Below, piece by piece: positions 8,323 through 17,848 of a stretch of 64,000 nt of DNA. How positions within the stretch are numbered: position 1 is the first letter of the stretch; each line of letters opens with the position of its first letter. The stretch is taken from the NCBI GenBank assembly GCA_019744975.1, contig JAIETP010000014.1, forward strand, positions 124,001-188,000. The letters are read 5' to 3'. Both the position numbers and the translations under genes were made by a program. This stretch comes from Burkholderiales bacterium (GTDB taxonomy: Bacteria > Pseudomonadota > Gammaproteobacteria > Burkholderiales > SG8-41). The notes beneath the pieces are model-generated. The model worked only from the letters and a program-made list of their open reading frames with translations. It had not been told where the DNA came from and ran no database searches.

Positions 8323-8899
8323 ACTTCGACAGCAGCTTCAGGGCCTGGCGGATGCCTTCGGTCACCGACAATCCGGCCGGCAATTTTTCCACGGCCCAGG
8401 TCACTTCACGGTCATTGTAACCAAGCGCACTCAGTGCGTTGACGATATCGCCGGTGCCCGGTATGGCAACACCGCCGGCGGAGGTATCCCCGGCCTTGAA
8501 GTCGAGGCGGTCGCGCAACTCGAGCAACAGGCGTTCCGCGGTTTTTTTGCCGATGCCGGGGATTTTGGTCATGCGCGCGATGTCCTGGCCACGCACGGCC
8601 TCGCGCAACTCGGTCACTGACAGGCCCGACAGCACCGACAGCGCAGTGCGTGCGCCGATTCCGGAGATTTTGATCAACTGGCGAAACAGCGCACGTTCAG
8701 CTTCGGTGGCAAACCCGTAGAGCAGATGCGCATCCTCGCGGACGATCAGTTGCGTGTACAAGGTTACTTCGGCGCCGGTCGCCGGCAATTGGTAGAGCGT
8801 GCTCATCGGCACGTCGATTTCGTAGCCGATGCCGTTCACGTCAACCGTGATTTGCGGCGGCTGTTTGGTCAGCAAACGTCCTGATACACGGCCGATCAT
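8318..8899 (-). CDS. ruvA: Holliday junction DNA-binding protein RuvA
   Basis: RuvA tetramers bind the four-way junction and recruit RuvB. The 193 residues begin [31 protein letters not shown] (OB fold, domain I), followed by two helix-hairpin-helix motifs ([16 protein letters not shown] and [19 protein letters not shown]), an acidic linker, and a C-terminal three-helix domain ([18 protein letters not shown]). Its first codon overlaps the stop of the glycosyltransferase gene upstream, so the two are probably translationally coupled. Confidence 0.98.
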   Translation of the reverse strand: MIGRVSGRLLTKQPPQITVDVNGIGYEIDVPMSTLYQLPATGAEVTLYTQLIVREDAHLLYGFATEAERALFRQLIKISGIGARTALSVLSGLSVTELREAVRGQDIARMTKIPGIGKKTAERLLLELRDRLDFKAGDTSAGGVAIPGTGDIVNALSALGYNDREVTWAVEKLPAGLSVTEGIRQALKLLSKS

Positions 8900-10098
8900 G
8901 GACTGGGTCCGGCTCCCGGTAAGGCCAGGGCCTCGATGCGGGCAACGGCCTGGTCCGTCATTGTACCAACAGACGCATGACGTTGCGCCAGCGCAGCCGC
9001 ATTGCGGCGGAAGCTGTCGTCGGCAAGCATGGTGCGCAGTTCGGATGCGATGTCCGGCGCATTGTCGTCCGGATGCACGACACGCCCGGCACCGACACGC
9101 GCCACCGTACTGCCGAGCAGGTAATGTTCAAGGTGTTTGGGCAGCACCAGCACCGGGCGGCCGCCGTGCAGCATGCCCAGCGTGGTACCGACGTTGCCGT
9201 GGCACACGCACAAGCCGCACTCGGCCACCACGCGTCGGAAATCGAGCAATTGCGGTGCAAACTGCAGCCGTTCAGTGCCGTACTGTTCGGTCATTGCAGC
9301 ATTGCCTCCCAGCACATGCGCCAGGACCCGCGCGCCGCTGGCAGCCAGCGCCTGCAGTGCCGGCCCGATATGGCGGTAATCGGCGTGCAGGTAGGCAAAC
9401 ACCGGTTCGCCCGCGCCCCGTGGCCACAACGGCGCGGCCGTGCCGGTCGACAGCGACTGCAGCCCCAGGTAATCCCCGGATGGCCGCGCGACATAAACAT
9501 CCAGCTCGGGTACGCCGGAAAAAAAACATTCCGCACCGGCAAAAATCCCGTGCAGGGTGCGCAGTCGGTGGTGCGCCGCCAATTCCTGGTTGATTACCGC
9601 CAGTACGCGTTGATCACTGTCGGCGAGGCGTTCAGCCGGCACCGTCAGCCACGGCCGCATGTTGGGGGTGGGGGCCACAGCCGGAGGCACATTGAAAGTA
9701 CTGCCGATCACTGCGCGCGCAACACCCAGTCCGTGCGCCGCCAGCAGCGCGGTCGGTGCATGGTCGGCAATCACCACATCGGCGCCGACCGCACGGATCA
9801 GCGAACTCCACGCGGTCATCATCCCGCGCAGCATCGCCGGCTCCAGATAGCCGTAACGCATCAGGATCTCGGCGTAATTCAGCGGCGGGTCCTGCAGACC
9901 GCCATAGGTGTTCAGGCACAACGGCGCCTGATGCACGGTGATCGGCAGGCTGCCGACTGCCTTGACCGCGCCGGCGATCTCGCGCGCGGCAATATGCAGT
10001 TCGTGTCCACGCTTAATCAGCCGCGGTGCGAGGCCGAGAAACGGCCCGAGATGTCCGAAACCCGTGCCGAGTTCCCATGCCAGCAGGATGCGGCTCAC
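8896..10098 (-). CDS. GT1/MurG-like glycosyltransferase inserted between ruvC and ruvA
   Basis: Probable nucleotide-sugar-dependent glycosyltransferase of the GT-B fold. The N-terminus [34 protein letters not shown] resembles the acceptor domain of UDP-glucuronosyltransferase-like enzymes; the C-terminal half has [50 protein letters not shown], matching the donor-binding region (H-G-G-x-G-T...G-x-P) of that family. No membrane helix or signal peptide is obvious. The 400-residue gene overlaps ruvC by four bases at its start and ruvA by four at its end, so it is a tightly coupled part of this ruv operon. Donor and acceptor cannot be told from sequence. Confidence 0.85.
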   Translation of the reverse strand: MSRILLAWELGTGFGHLGPFLGLAPRLIKRGHELHIAAREIAGAVKAVGSLPITVHQAPLCLNTYGGLQDPPLNYAEILMRYGYLEPAMLRGMMTAWSSLIRAVGADVVIADHAPTALLAAHGLGVARAVIGSTFNVPPAVAPTPNMRPWLTVPAERLADSDQRVLAVINQELAAHHRLRTLHGIFAGAECFFSGVPELDVYVARPSGDYLGLQSLSTGTAAPLWPRGAGEPVFAYLHADYRHIGPALQALAASGARVLAHVLGGNAAMTEQYGTERLQFAPQLLDFRRVVAECGLCVCHGNVGTTLGMLHGGRPVLVLPKHLEHYLLGSTVARVGAGRVVHPDDNAPDIASELRTMLADDSFRRNAAALAQRHASVGTMTDQAVARIEALALPGAGPSP

Positions 10099-10631
10099 CG
10101 CAGGCGTCCCGCCCGACGCCGGCGTCCAATCCCGACGCCGCCATAACCCTGTCCACCATGCGCATGACAGATCGCGCAGGCCAGCGCGTCCGCGGCATCA
10201 GGGCTCGGATCACCGGCCAGTTTCAGCAGGCGCCGCACCATGGCCTGCACCTGTTCCTTTTTTGCCTTGCCAGCGCCGACCACGGCCTGCTTCACCTGCA
10301 GCGCGGTGTATTCGGCCACCGGCAATGCGCTGCCCACTGCAGCGCAGATCGCCGCACCACGGGCCTGGCCGAGCAGCAGCGTCGATTGCGGATTGATGTT
10401 GACGAACACCTGCTCGATCGCCACACACTGCGGGCGGGTGGTGGCGATCACTTCCTGCAAACCTTCGAGCAGCACCTTGATGCGCCGGGGCAGTTCACCC
10501 TCGCCGCTGCGGATGCAGCCGCTGGTGATATAAACGAGTTTCTGGCCGGTCTGTTCGATGACCCCGAAACCGGTGACGCGCAGACCGGGGTCAATGCCGA
10601 GAATACGAAGTGTGGAGGTCGCCGCGCTCAA
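10095..10631 (-). CDS. ruvC: Crossover junction endodeoxyribonuclease RuvC
   Basis: Resolves Holliday junctions by symmetric nicking. The 178 residues contain the acidic active site: Asp in [16 protein letters not shown], Glu in [24 protein letters not shown], and Asp in [16 protein letters not shown], plus the Lys/Gln-rich [20 protein letters not shown]. The Arg-rich tail ([12 protein letters not shown]) is not part of the core fold. It overlaps yebC upstream and the glycosyltransferase downstream by four bases each. Confidence 0.98.
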   Translation of the reverse strand: MSAATSTLRILGIDPGLRVTGFGVIEQTGQKLVYITSGCIRSGEGELPRRIKVLLEGLQEVIATTRPQCVAIEQVFVNINPQSTLLLGQARGAAICAAVGSALPVAEYTALQVKQAVVGAGKAKKEQVQAMVRRLLKLAGDPSPDAADALACAICHAHGGQGYGGVGIGRRRRAGRLR

Positions 10632-11359
10632 GCCGGCTCGTCGAGGACTGCGGTGGTGTACACCTCCTGCACGTCGTCGACGGCCTCGAGGGCGTCCAGG
10701 AGTTTTTGCATGCGCAGGGCATCATCGCCGGCCAATACATTGTCGGTCGTGGGTTTCATCGTCACCTCGGCCAGTTCCGGCTTGAACCCCGCCTTGCCGA
10801 GTGCGGCGCGCACCGCGGAAAACTCGGCGGGACCGGTGATGACCTCGATACTGCCATCCTCGTGCGTCTCCACGTCTTCGGCGCCGGCATCAATGGCCGC
10901 ATCCATCAGTTTGGCCTCATCCGTGCCGGGCGCGAACACCATCTGCCCGCAATGCCGGAACAGGAAGGCGACCGAACCGTCGGTGCCGAGGTTGCCGCCG
11001 TATTTGGTGAAGGCATGACGCACATCGGCCACGGTGCGGGTGCGGTTGTCGGTCATGCAATCGACCATCACCGCGGCACCGCCGATGCCGTAACCCTCGT
11101 AGCGGATTTCCTCGTAGTTCACACCCTCCAGCTCGCCGCTGCCGCGTTTGATCGCGCGCTCGACGTTGTCCTTGGGCATGTTGTTGTCATAGGCCTTGTC
11201 CATCGCCAGGCGCAGCCGCGGATTGGTGCCCGGATCGCCCCCGCCCAGACGCGCGGCCACGGTGATCTCCTTGATCAGGCGGGTGAATATCTTGCCGCGT
11301 TTGGCATCCTGCCGGCCTTTTCGGTGCTGGATGTTCGCCCACTTCGAATGTCCCGCCAT
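10628..11359 (-). CDS. yebC: YebC/PmpR family DNA-binding regulator or translation factor
   Basis: Member of the YebC/TACO1 family, described as transcriptional regulators and, more recently, as factors that help ribosomes through difficult peptides. The 243 residues start [32 protein letters not shown] and carry [37 protein letters not shown] and [23 protein letters not shown], all hallmark segments. It is the first gene of the long minus-strand yebC-ruv-tol-que block, as in many betaproteobacteria and gammaproteobacteria. Confidence 0.97.
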   Translation of the reverse strand: MAGHSKWANIQHRKGRQDAKRGKIFTRLIKEITVAARLGGGDPGTNPRLRLAMDKAYDNNMPKDNVERAIKRGSGELEGVNYEEIRYEGYGIGGAAVMVDCMTDNRTRTVADVRHAFTKYGGNLGTDGSVAFLFRHCGQMVFAPGTDEAKLMDAAIDAGAEDVETHEDGSIEVITGPAEFSAVRAALGKAGFKPELAEVTMKPTTDNVLAGDDALRMQKLLDALEAVDDVQEVYTTAVLDEPA

Positions 11360-11430
11360 GAGTGTTCTGGTAACCCTGATAACCCGTTAGAATTGTTGAA
11401 ATTTTATCATAGCGAAATCAGGAACCCGCC

Positions 11431-12942
11431 ATGGCTGCTCCGTTGCTCGTCGCCAAATCCGAACATGATTTGTTCCTGCTTTCGGGCCTCGCCAACCGCC
11501 ACGGGCTGATCGCCGGCGCCACCGGGACCGGCAAAACCGTGACCCTGCAGCGCATTGCCGAAGGGTTCTCCAAAATCGGCGTACCGGTGTTCATGGCCGA
11601 CGTCAAAGGCGATCTTGCCGGTTTGTCGCAAAAGGGTGAGCCCAAGCCGAAGATCGAGGAACGCATCAAGCAGCTGGGCATCACCGATTTTGTCTACGAA
11701 CCCTGTCCGGTGGTGTTCTGGGATGCCTTCGGCACCCAGGGCCACCCGGTGCGGGCAACAATTTCCGAAATGGGCCCGCTGCTGCTGGCGCGGCTGCTCA
11801 ACCTGAATGACACCCAGCAGGGCGTGCTGACGCTGGTGTTCAAGATCGCCGACGACAACGGACTGCTGCTGCTCGACCTGAAGGACCTGCGCGCAATGCT
11901 GCAGCATGTCGGCGAAAACGCAAAAAACTTCACCACCCAGTACGGCAACGTTTCGGCGGCATCGATCGGCGCCATCCAGCGCGGCCTGCTCGAAATCGAA
12001 CAGCAGGGCGGCGACAAGTTTTTCGCTGAACCGGCGCTGAACATCCAGGACCTGATGCAGACCGATGCCAAGGGTCGCGGCGTGATCAATATCCTCGCCG
12101 CCGACAAGTTGATGAACTCGCCCAAGCTCTATGGGACATTTTTATTGTGGATGCTGTCCGAATTGTTCGAGCAACTGCCCGAAGTCGGCGATCCGGAAAA
12201 ACCCAAACTGGTGTTTTTTTTCGACGAAGCGCACCTGCTGTTCAGCGACGCGCCGCAGGCCCTGCTCGAAAAAATCGAACAGGTGGTGCGGCTGATCCGC
12301 TCCAAGGGAGTCGGCGTTTATTTTGTCACGCAGAATCCGCTGGACATTCCCGAGACCGTGCTCGGCCAACTCGGCAACCGCGTGCAGCATGCCTTGCGCG
12401 CGTTCACGCCCCGCGACCAGAAAGCGGTCAAGAGTGCCGCGACCACGCTGCGCGCCAATCCGAAACTGAACGTGGAAACGGCGATCACCGAACTCGGGGT
12501 TGGCGAAGCTTTGGTGTCATTTCTCGATGAAAAAGGCCGGCCCTGCATTGTCGAACGTGCATTCGTGCTGCCGCCGGGCAGCCGTCTCGGCGCAGTGTCA
12601 CCCGAGGAACGCGCAGCCATCATCAAGACCTCGCTGCTCGCCGGCACCTACGACAAAGTCGAGGATCGCGAATCCGCCTACGAAAAACTGGCGCAGCGTG
12701 TGCAGGAACAACCAGCAGCGGCGAATCCCGGCGCCACCGCGCCACAGAGTGACGCCGGCGGCGGGCTGCTCGGCGCGCTGGGTGGACTGCTCGGCGGCTC
12801 CACCGGTCCGCGCGGCGGACGGCGCGAAGGCGCCATCGAACTGGCGACCAAAAGCGCAGCCCGTGCCATCGGTTCGCAGGTCGGCCGCGAAATCATCCGC
12901 GGCGTGCTGGGCTCCATACTCGGCGGCGGGCGCCGCCGTTAG
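11431..12942 (+). CDS. HerA-like ATPase of the DUF853 (YjgR) family
   Basis: Cytoplasmic P-loop ATPase related to the HerA/FtsK helicase superfamily; its cellular role is not established. The 503 residues start with [40 protein letters not shown] (Walker A GATGTGKT), followed by [15 protein letters not shown] and Walker [18 protein letters not shown], then [32 protein letters not shown], typical of this family. The C-terminus has a Gly-rich linker ([17 protein letters not shown]). It is divergent from yebC across 71 bases and directly followed by the EamA gene. Confidence 0.9.
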   Translation: MAAPLLVAKSEHDLFLLSGLANRHGLIAGATGTGKTVTLQRIAEGFSKIGVPVFMADVKGDLAGLSQKGEPKPKIEERIKQLGITDFVYEPCPVVFWDAFGTQGHPVRATISEMGPLLLARLLNLNDTQQGVLTLVFKIADDNGLLLLDLKDLRAMLQHVGENAKNFTTQYGNVSAASIGAIQRGLLEIEQQGGDKFFAEPALNIQDLMQTDAKGRGVINILAADKLMNSPKLYGTFLLWMLSELFEQLPEVGDPEKPKLVFFFDEAHLLFSDAPQALLEKIEQVVRLIRSKGVGVYFVTQNPLDIPETVLGQLGNRVQHALRAFTPRDQKAVKSAATTLRANPKLNVETAITELGVGEALVSFLDEKGRPCIVERAFVLPPGSRLGAVSPEERAAIIKTSLLAGTYDKVEDRESAYEKLAQRVQEQPAAANPGATAPQSDAGGGLLGALGGLLGGSTGPRGGRREGAIELATKSAARAIGSQVGREIIRGVLGSILGGGRRR

Positions 12943-13866
12943 TTGCTGGTGTCAGACCCGCAACAATCCCGGCGCAATGCCTGGATCGGCATTGCCTGCG
13001 TACTCGCGGGCTCGGTTGCTTTTTCCGCCAAACCGGTACTGGTCAAGGCGGCATACCAGAACGGCATCGACACCATGTCGCTGCTCGCGCTGCGCATGTT
13101 ATTCGCGGCACCGCTGTTCCTGCTGATGGCCTGGTGGGCGGGACGCCCTGCCGTGGCATTCACCGCCCGCGAAATCGCCGGTATCGTCTTCCTCGGCTTT
13201 CTCGGCTACTACCTCGGCAGTTTTCTTGACCTGGCGGGACTGCAGTACATATCCGCGGGCTTCGGCCGGCTGATCCTCTATCTGTATCCCACGCTGGTGC
13301 TGCTGATGTCCGCGGCCTTCCTGCAGCAGCCCCTGCGCGGCCGGCAACTGGTGTCGCTGGGCCTGTCTTACGCCGGCATCGCACTGGTGTTCAGCGCGGA
13401 GGCGCAGCTCGGGGCGAGCCTGCCGCTGACCATCTGGGGCGCGCTGCTGGTATTCGGCAGCGCCGTCACCTATGCCACCTACCTGGTCGCGGGCAGCCGT
13501 CTGGTGCACAAGTTCGGCTCCATGCGTTTTTCCGCCTACGCTTCGTTGATCGCCACCGGCTTTGTCATTGCCCATTTCATGGCCATCCGCCCGCTGCAGG
13601 CGCTGGTGGTCGTGCCCGAGGTGTATGTACTGGTCGCCGTGCTCGCGGTTTTCGCCACGGTATTGCCGCTGTGGCTGATGGCCGAGGGCCTGAAACGCAT
13701 CGGCGCCAATCAGGTGTCACTGGTCGGTTGCGTCGGCCCGCTGGCGACCATGGCTTTTGCCTGGATGTTTCTCGGCGAAGCCATGACGCTGGTGCAACTC
13801 GCCGGCGCGGCACTGGTATTGGCCGGCGTACTGATCATTACGCTAAAGCCGCAAGCGACGCCCTGA
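12943..13866 (+). CDS. EamA/DMT-family transporter
   Basis: Inner-membrane permease of the drug/metabolite transporter superfamily; substrate unknown. The 307-residue protein has about ten hydrophobic segments in two EamA repeats (first beginning GIACVLAGSVAFSAKPVLVKAAYQNG, second ITIWGALLVFGSAVTYATYLVAGS by analogy). The start is uncertain: the ORF track uses TTG at 12943, immediately after the upstream stop; GTG at 12949 (VSDPQQSRRNAW) is equally possible. Either way it is nearly fused to the HerA-like gene, suggesting co-transcription. It converges on the ankyrin gene with only 15 bases between. Confidence 0.88.
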   Translation: MLVSDPQQSRRNAWIGIACVLAGSVAFSAKPVLVKAAYQNGIDTMSLLALRMLFAAPLFLLMAWWAGRPAVAFTAREIAGIVFLGFLGYYLGSFLDLAGLQYISAGFGRLILYLYPTLVLLMSAAFLQQPLRGRQLVSLGLSYAGIALVFSAEAQLGASLPLTIWGALLVFGSAVTYATYLVAGSRLVHKFGSMRFSAYASLIATGFVIAHFMAIRPLQALVVVPEVYVLVAVLAVFATVLPLWLMAEGLKRIGANQVSLVGCVGPLATMAFAWMFLGEAMTLVQLAGAALVLAGVLIITLKPQATP

Positions 13867-13881
13867 ATCTTTGATTGCGGA

Positions 13882-14664
13882 CTATTGCGCCGTGGCGACG
13901 CGGCCTTCGCAATGCTGGGCAAAACGCAGGCCGACAGGCATGTTTTCGGCGCAGGCCAGCAAGGGTTCGACATGCGAGTGGCGGTACTTCAGCGCGAACT
14001 CGCGGGCGGTATGGCCGTTACTCACCCGGATCAACGGGTCGGCACCGGCCACCAGCAACATGCGCACCACGTCGCGATGCCCCTGTATCGCCGCCATCAT
14101 CAGCGGGGTATTGATATAGACCCTGCCGTCTCTGGCATCGGCATCCAGGCGTGCGCCGCGATCAATCAGGAACCGCAACGCGCGCTGCCGGTTGTTGTAG
14201 GCGGCGTACGCCAGCGGGGTGTAACTGTTCGGGACATTCTCGAGGTTCGCGCCCGATTCGACCAGCAGGCGCACGGCGGCGTCATGGCGGTCGGTTGATA
14301 CATTGCCGTCGTCACGGAAATACGCCGCCAGCATCAGCGGCGTTTCATTGACCGGAGTACTGGCATTGAGATTGGCGCCGGCACTGATCAGGTAACGCAG
14401 GGTATCGACAGACCCGGCGCGTGCTGCAAGCGCGATCAATGGCGCGCCGGCGGAATAACCCGCGGCCGGCAATCTTTGATTGACGCTGATCACACCGCTG
14501 CTGACTGCCGCACGCAACGACGAAACGTCGTCCCGTTCGACGGCATTGACGATGCTTTCGGCGTCAATGCCGGAGCCGCCAATCCCCGCACAACCACCGA
14601 CGACCAGCGCGACTGCGAAGCCGCCCAATACGCGCGTTGCGCGCGTCACGAAGAAATTGCGCAT
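13882..14664 (-). CDS. Ankyrin-repeat lipoprotein
   Basis: Probable exported lipoprotein carrying ankyrin repeats for protein-protein contacts; partner unknown. I choose the ATG at 14664 (MRNFFVTRATRVLGGFAVALVVGGCAGIG), with GGAGG upstream and a lipobox GGC, giving 260 residues instead of the 307 in the track. Four to five ankyrin units follow, for example GAPLIALAARAGSVDTLRYLISAGANLNA, TPLAYAAYNNRQRALRFLIDRGARLDA and TPLMMAAIQGHRDVVRMLLVAGADP. The region just upstream contains a 14-bp duplication and then a 151-bp inverted-repeat element. Confidence 0.85.
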   Translation of the reverse strand: MRNFFVTRATRVLGGFAVALVVGGCAGIGGSGIDAESIVNAVERDDVSSLRAAVSSGVISVNQRLPAAGYSAGAPLIALAARAGSVDTLRYLISAGANLNASTPVNETPLMLAAYFRDDGNVSTDRHDAAVRLLVESGANLENVPNSYTPLAYAAYNNRQRALRFLIDRGARLDADARDGRVYINTPLMMAAIQGHRDVVRMLLVAGADPLIRVSNGHTAREFALKYRHSHVEPLLACAENMPVGLRFAQHCEGRVATAQ

Positions 14665-14686
14665 AGCCGCCTCCATATTGCAAAAC

Positions 14687-14714
14687 TTCGGCCAAACTTC
14701 TTCGGCCAAACTTC
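14687..14714. repeat. Two direct copies of TTCGGCCAAACTTC
   Basis: An exact 14-bp tandem duplication in the leader of the ankyrin lipoprotein gene. Confidence 0.7.
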
Positions 14715-14734
14715 GGATGCAACCCAGTATAGAC

Positions 14735-14885
14735 CTTAACAGTCTGTTGAAAAAGTGATGCGCGAGCGCGTGGGGAGCATAGCGACCAAGCGCACACGCG
14801 TACAAGCCGTTGATTTAACGAGAGTCGAGAAATCTTGTACGCCAGCGGATAACAACAATTTCGAGAGTTTCAACAAACTGTTAAG
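14735..14885. mobile_element. MITE-like 151-bp element with 18-bp terminal inverted repeats
   Basis: The ends are CTTAACAGTCTGTTGAAA (14735-14752) and, inverted, CTTAACAGTTTGTTGAAA (14868-14885), 17 of 18 identical. Inside is a perfect 9-bp inverted repeat GCGTACAAG/CTTGTACGC (14798-14806 and 14834-14842). There is no transposase ORF, so any movement would need one supplied in trans. I see no clear target-site duplication. The left half is related to the tolQ-tolR spacer sequence at 5842-5918. Confidence 0.65.
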
Positions 14886-14946
14886 CCCGCGCTGAAAAAG
14901 CTACCGTAATCGACAATGTGAACTCTTCGGCCGGCCATGCCGCCGG

Positions 14947-16041
14947 TCAAACGTTGAAGCGGAAATGCATCACATCGCCATCCTTGACGATGTAATCCTT
15001 GCCCTCGAGGCGCATCTTGCCGGCCTCCTTGGCGGCCTGCTCGGTCTTCGCAACGACGTAATCATCGTAAGCAATCACTTCGGCGCGGATGAAGCCTTTT
15101 TCAAAATCGGTGTGGATCGCCCCGGCCGCCTGCGGCGCGGTGTCACCGCGGTGGATGGTCCAGGCCCGCACCTCTTTGGGGCCGACGGTGAAATAGGTCT
15201 GCAGTCCGAGCAACGTGTACCCGGCGCTGATGACGCGGTTGAGGCCGGGCTCTTTCATGCCCATGTCGGCAAGGAAAATCGCCTTGTCCTCGTCGCTCAT
15301 GTCGCCGATCTCGGCTTCGATCGCGGCGCACACGGCCACCACCGGTGCTTTTTCCTTTGCCGCCAGCGCCACCACGGCATCCAGGTGCGGATTGCCCTCG
15401 AAACCGCCCTCGCGCACGTTGGCGACATACATGGTCGGTTTGGCGGTGATCAGGCACAGCGGCTTCAGCACCACCCACTCCTCCGCGGACAGGTCCAGCG
15501 CCCGCACCGGGCGCGCTTCGTTGAGCGTGGCCTGGCATTTTTCCAGCACGGCCACCATGCGGGTGGCCTCTTTGTCAGTGCCGGACTTGGCCAGCTTCAC
15601 GGATTTTGCGAGCTGGCGCTCGACGGCCGTCAGATCGGCCAGCGCCAGTTCGGTGTTGATGATTTCGATGTCGTCCAGCGGATTGATGCGGCCGGCGACA
15701 TGCACCACGTTTTCATCTTCAAAGCAGCGTACGACATGCGCGATGGCATCGGTCTCGCGGATGTTGGCGAGAAACTGGTTGCCCAGCCCTTCGCCCTTCG
15801 ACGCCCCCGCCACCAGCCCGGCAATGTCGACAAATTCCACCGTCGCCGGCAACACCTTCTCCGGTTTCTGCAAGGCGGCCAGCGTATCCAGCCGCGGGTC
15901 CGGCACTTCGACAATGCCGACGTTGGGCTCGATGGTGCAGAAGGGATAATTCTCCGCCGCGATGCCGGCCTTGGTCAGCGCGTTGAACAGGGTGGATTTG
16001 CCGACGTTGGGCAGGCCGACGATGCCGCATTTCAATGCCAT
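14947..16041 (-). CDS. ychF: Redox-responsive ATPase/GTPase YchF (Obg family)
   Basis: Universally conserved P-loop protein that prefers ATP and associates with ribosomes. The 364 residues start [42 protein letters not shown] (G1 and switch regions), have [25 protein letters not shown] (G3) and a C-terminal TGS domain ([42 protein letters not shown]). Length is normal. It follows pth by 82 bases in the conserved pth-ychF arrangement. Confidence 0.98.
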   Translation of the reverse strand: MALKCGIVGLPNVGKSTLFNALTKAGIAAENYPFCTIEPNVGIVEVPDPRLDTLAALQKPEKVLPATVEFVDIAGLVAGASKGEGLGNQFLANIRETDAIAHVVRCFEDENVVHVAGRINPLDDIEIINTELALADLTAVERQLAKSVKLAKSGTDKEATRMVAVLEKCQATLNEARPVRALDLSAEEWVVLKPLCLITAKPTMYVANVREGGFEGNPHLDAVVALAAKEKAPVVAVCAAIEAEIGDMSDEDKAIFLADMGMKEPGLNRVISAGYTLLGLQTYFTVGPKEVRAWTIHRGDTAPQAAGAIHTDFEKGFIRAEVIAYDDYVVAKTEQAAKEAGKMRLEGKDYIVKDGDVMHFRFNV

Positions 16042-16123
16042 GATTTTTGAACCGTAAAAAGTTGTTTATGGCTGCGCGGCGCACAGCCCGTTGCATGTTG
16101 ATTGATAAACCGTCCGCAATGAA

Positions 16124-16732
16124 TCATGCCGCGCCATCCGCAGTTTTGGTATGCAGACGAAGCATTGCTGCCTGCATGTCGCCGGCGGCGATCAAGGGCC
16201 ATACGTCCTGTGCCCGGGACAAGGCGTCATCAATCGCACGCTGCTCCTCGGCACGCGGCGCATGCAGCACGTAATCAACCACTTCCTGCTCGCTCGCCGC
16301 CAGTTCGCGCGGATGGCCGATGCCGATGCGCAGGCGCCAGAAGTCCTTGCTGCCGAGACGGGCGGCCACGCTGCGCACGCCGTTGCCGGAAGCGCTGCCG
16401 CCGAATTTCAGTTTGACCACGCCCGGGGCAAGATCCAGTTCGTCGTGTACGATCAGGATGTCCGCAGCTTCGATCTTGAAAAAATCCGCGAGTGCGCCGA
16501 CAGCGCGACCCGATTCGTTCATGTAAGTCGCCGGCTTCAGCAGCCAGATTTCGCCCGTACCACCGTCACCCTTATTGCCGGGAATTTTCGCGACTTCACC
16601 ATGAAAACGTGCCTCCAGGCGGCACTCGGCCCCGACCGACCGCGCCAGCGCGTCGATCCACCAGAAGCCCGCGTTATGTCGCGTGGCTGCGTATTTTTTT
16701 CCCGGATTTCCCAATCCGACTACCAGTTTCAT
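16124..16732 (-). CDS. pth: Peptidyl-tRNA hydrolase
   Basis: Cleaves peptidyl-tRNAs released by stalled ribosomes. The 202 residues begin MKLVVGLGNPGKKYAATRHNAGFWWIDALA with the catalytic His in TRHNAGF, then LLKPATYMNESGRAVGALADFF and ILIVHDELDLAPGVVKLKFGGSASGNGVRS, the classical Pth motifs. Its ATG is preceded by a stretch of degenerate 12-13-bp repeats, then the rplY terminator. Confidence 0.98.
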   Translation of the reverse strand: MKLVVGLGNPGKKYAATRHNAGFWWIDALARSVGAECRLEARFHGEVAKIPGNKGDGGTGEIWLLKPATYMNESGRAVGALADFFKIEAADILIVHDELDLAPGVVKLKFGGSASGNGVRSVAARLGSKDFWRLRIGIGHPRELAASEQEVVDYVLHAPRAEEQRAIDDALSRAQDVWPLIAAGDMQAAMLRLHTKTADGAA

Positions 16733-16740
16733 GATGTCCG

Positions 16741-16800
16741 TTTGTTTACGTGCTTATTTATGCCGCTTGTTTAAGTCACTCATTCCCGCGCTTGTTTCCA
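16741..16800. repeat. Degenerate 12-13-bp tandem repeats upstream of pth
   Basis: The plus strand reads CGTTTGTTTACG, TGCTTATTTATGC, CGCTTGTTTAAGT, CACTCATTCCCG, CGCTTGTTTCC: five loosely related units. The CGCTTGTT core recurs in the arrays near 22331 and 40440. Confidence 0.45.
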
Positions 16801-16816
16801 AACCCGGATGATACAC

Positions 16817-16834
16817 TAACCCATTGTTTTTATT
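16817..16834 (-). promoter_or_regulatory. Intergenic motif AATAAAAACAANNNNTTA, copy 2
   Basis: The minus strand reads AATAAAAACAATGGGTTA, just after the rplY terminator and upstream of pth. See the motif finding for the six-site comparison. Confidence 0.45.
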
Positions 16835-16840
16835 ATATTT

Positions 16841-16881
16841 TTAAAAGAAACGCCCGCCAGCATGAAGAGCTCTGGCGGGCG
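16841..16881 (-). terminator. Rho-independent terminator after rplY
   Basis: On the minus strand CGCCCGCCAG, an 11-base loop, CTGGCGGGCG, then TTTCTTTT: a perfect 10-bp GC-rich stem followed by a T-rich run, 44 bases after the rplY stop. Confidence 0.9.
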
Positions 16882-16924
16882 CCGTTCGATCGCACCAGCC
16901 GCAAGCGGCCGGCAAGTCGCAGGA

Positions 16925-17638
16925 TTACTTCTTCTCGGCCGGTTTTTTGTCGCCGTCTTTCTTGTCGCCATCCTTCTTGTCGCCACCGGCTGCCGCACCT
17001 GCCGCAGCTTCCGGCGCCTGGGCCGTAATTTCGGTAACCGGCGCAGCCACCACTTCTTCAACTGCGATTTCTTTCGGCACCTGCACCGTGACCAGCGAGG
17101 CGTTGTCGGCCTTCACCTTGGGCAGCGGCTCAACACCCTTGGGCAGCACCAGATCGGACACGTGCAGCGAATGGCCAAGCTCGAGTCCTTTCAGGTCGAC
17201 TTCGATGTATTCCGGCAGGTCCGCCGGCAGACAGTGGATCTCGAGTTCATTGAGAATGTGCTGCACCACGCCCTTGCCAATCTTCACGCCCGGGCAGATA
17301 TCGGCGTTCATGAAGTGCAGCGGCACCGCCATGTGGATTTTTTTCTTCGGATCGACGCGCTGGAAATCGACGTGCTGCACCTGCTCCTTGAACGGATGCA
17401 TCTGGAAGTCACGCAGCAGCACGCGATCCTTGGCGCCTTCCAGCGTCATGTCGAGAATCGACGAATGAAATGCCTCCAGTTTCAGGTGGCGCAGCAGCGC
17501 CTTGTGGTCAAACTCGACACTTTGCGCGTCCTTGCCGGCGCCATAAATCACGCCGGGAACGCGACCCGTCGTACGCAGGCGGCGGCTCGCACCCTTGCCC
17601 TCTTTCGTACGCGGAAACGCAGTAACTTCGATCTTCAT
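16925..17638 (-). CDS. rplY: 50S ribosomal protein L25 (Ctc form)
   Basis: Binds 5S rRNA in the large subunit. The 237 residues are the long Ctc form: N-terminal L25 domain (MKIEVTAFPRTKEGKGASRRLRTTGRVPGVIYG), then the C-terminal TL5/Ctc domain (IHMAVPLHFMNADICPGVKIGKGVVQHILNELEIHCLPADLPEYIEVDL). The tail is a repetitive charged extension, GDKKDGDKKDGDKKPAEKK, which is a low-complexity addition. It lies between prs and pth, the conserved neighbourhood, and has its own strong terminator. Confidence 0.97.
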   Translation of the reverse strand: MKIEVTAFPRTKEGKGASRRLRTTGRVPGVIYGAGKDAQSVEFDHKALLRHLKLEAFHSSILDMTLEGAKDRVLLRDFQMHPFKEQVQHVDFQRVDPKKKIHMAVPLHFMNADICPGVKIGKGVVQHILNELEIHCLPADLPEYIEVDLKGLELGHSLHVSDLVLPKGVEPLPKVKADNASLVTVQVPKEIAVEEVVAAPVTEITAQAPEAAAGAAAGGDKKDGDKKDGDKKPAEKK

Positions 17639-17848
17639 TTTACTTCTCCAGTAGTTGCAGGAACCCGCGACCAGATTCCCGCGTTAAAAAGAAGCCGGGA
17701 TACTTTCCAGCCTCCACAAAACCCTTACTTCACCCAACCATATTCATTAGAAGGGCTCTTCCGGTGCGCCCGAGCACTTTGGGCGCCGTTCAACTTATGG
17801 CGCCGTCCTGCTTTCCGGTGCGCCGACGCCTCTCCGGCGCGGACCCAT
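17639..17848. other. 210-base spacer between prs and rplY
   Basis: Holds the rplY leader with a ribosome site (GGAGAAGTAAA before the ATG) and two copies of TCCGGTGCGCC (near 17758 and 17814) in GC-rich sequence close to the prs end. I see no convincing ORF, known RNA or perfect terminator here. Confidence 0.4.

Noticed and set aside
14665-14805. 47-residue N-terminal extension of the ankyrin lipoprotein
   Set aside because: It would be translated through the inverted-repeat element and would displace the signal peptide; a GGAGG site precedes the later ATG.
17639-17848. Structured RNA leader for rplY
   Set aside because: The spacer has two short repeats but I could not find a stable conserved-looking fold or a known RNA family by eye.
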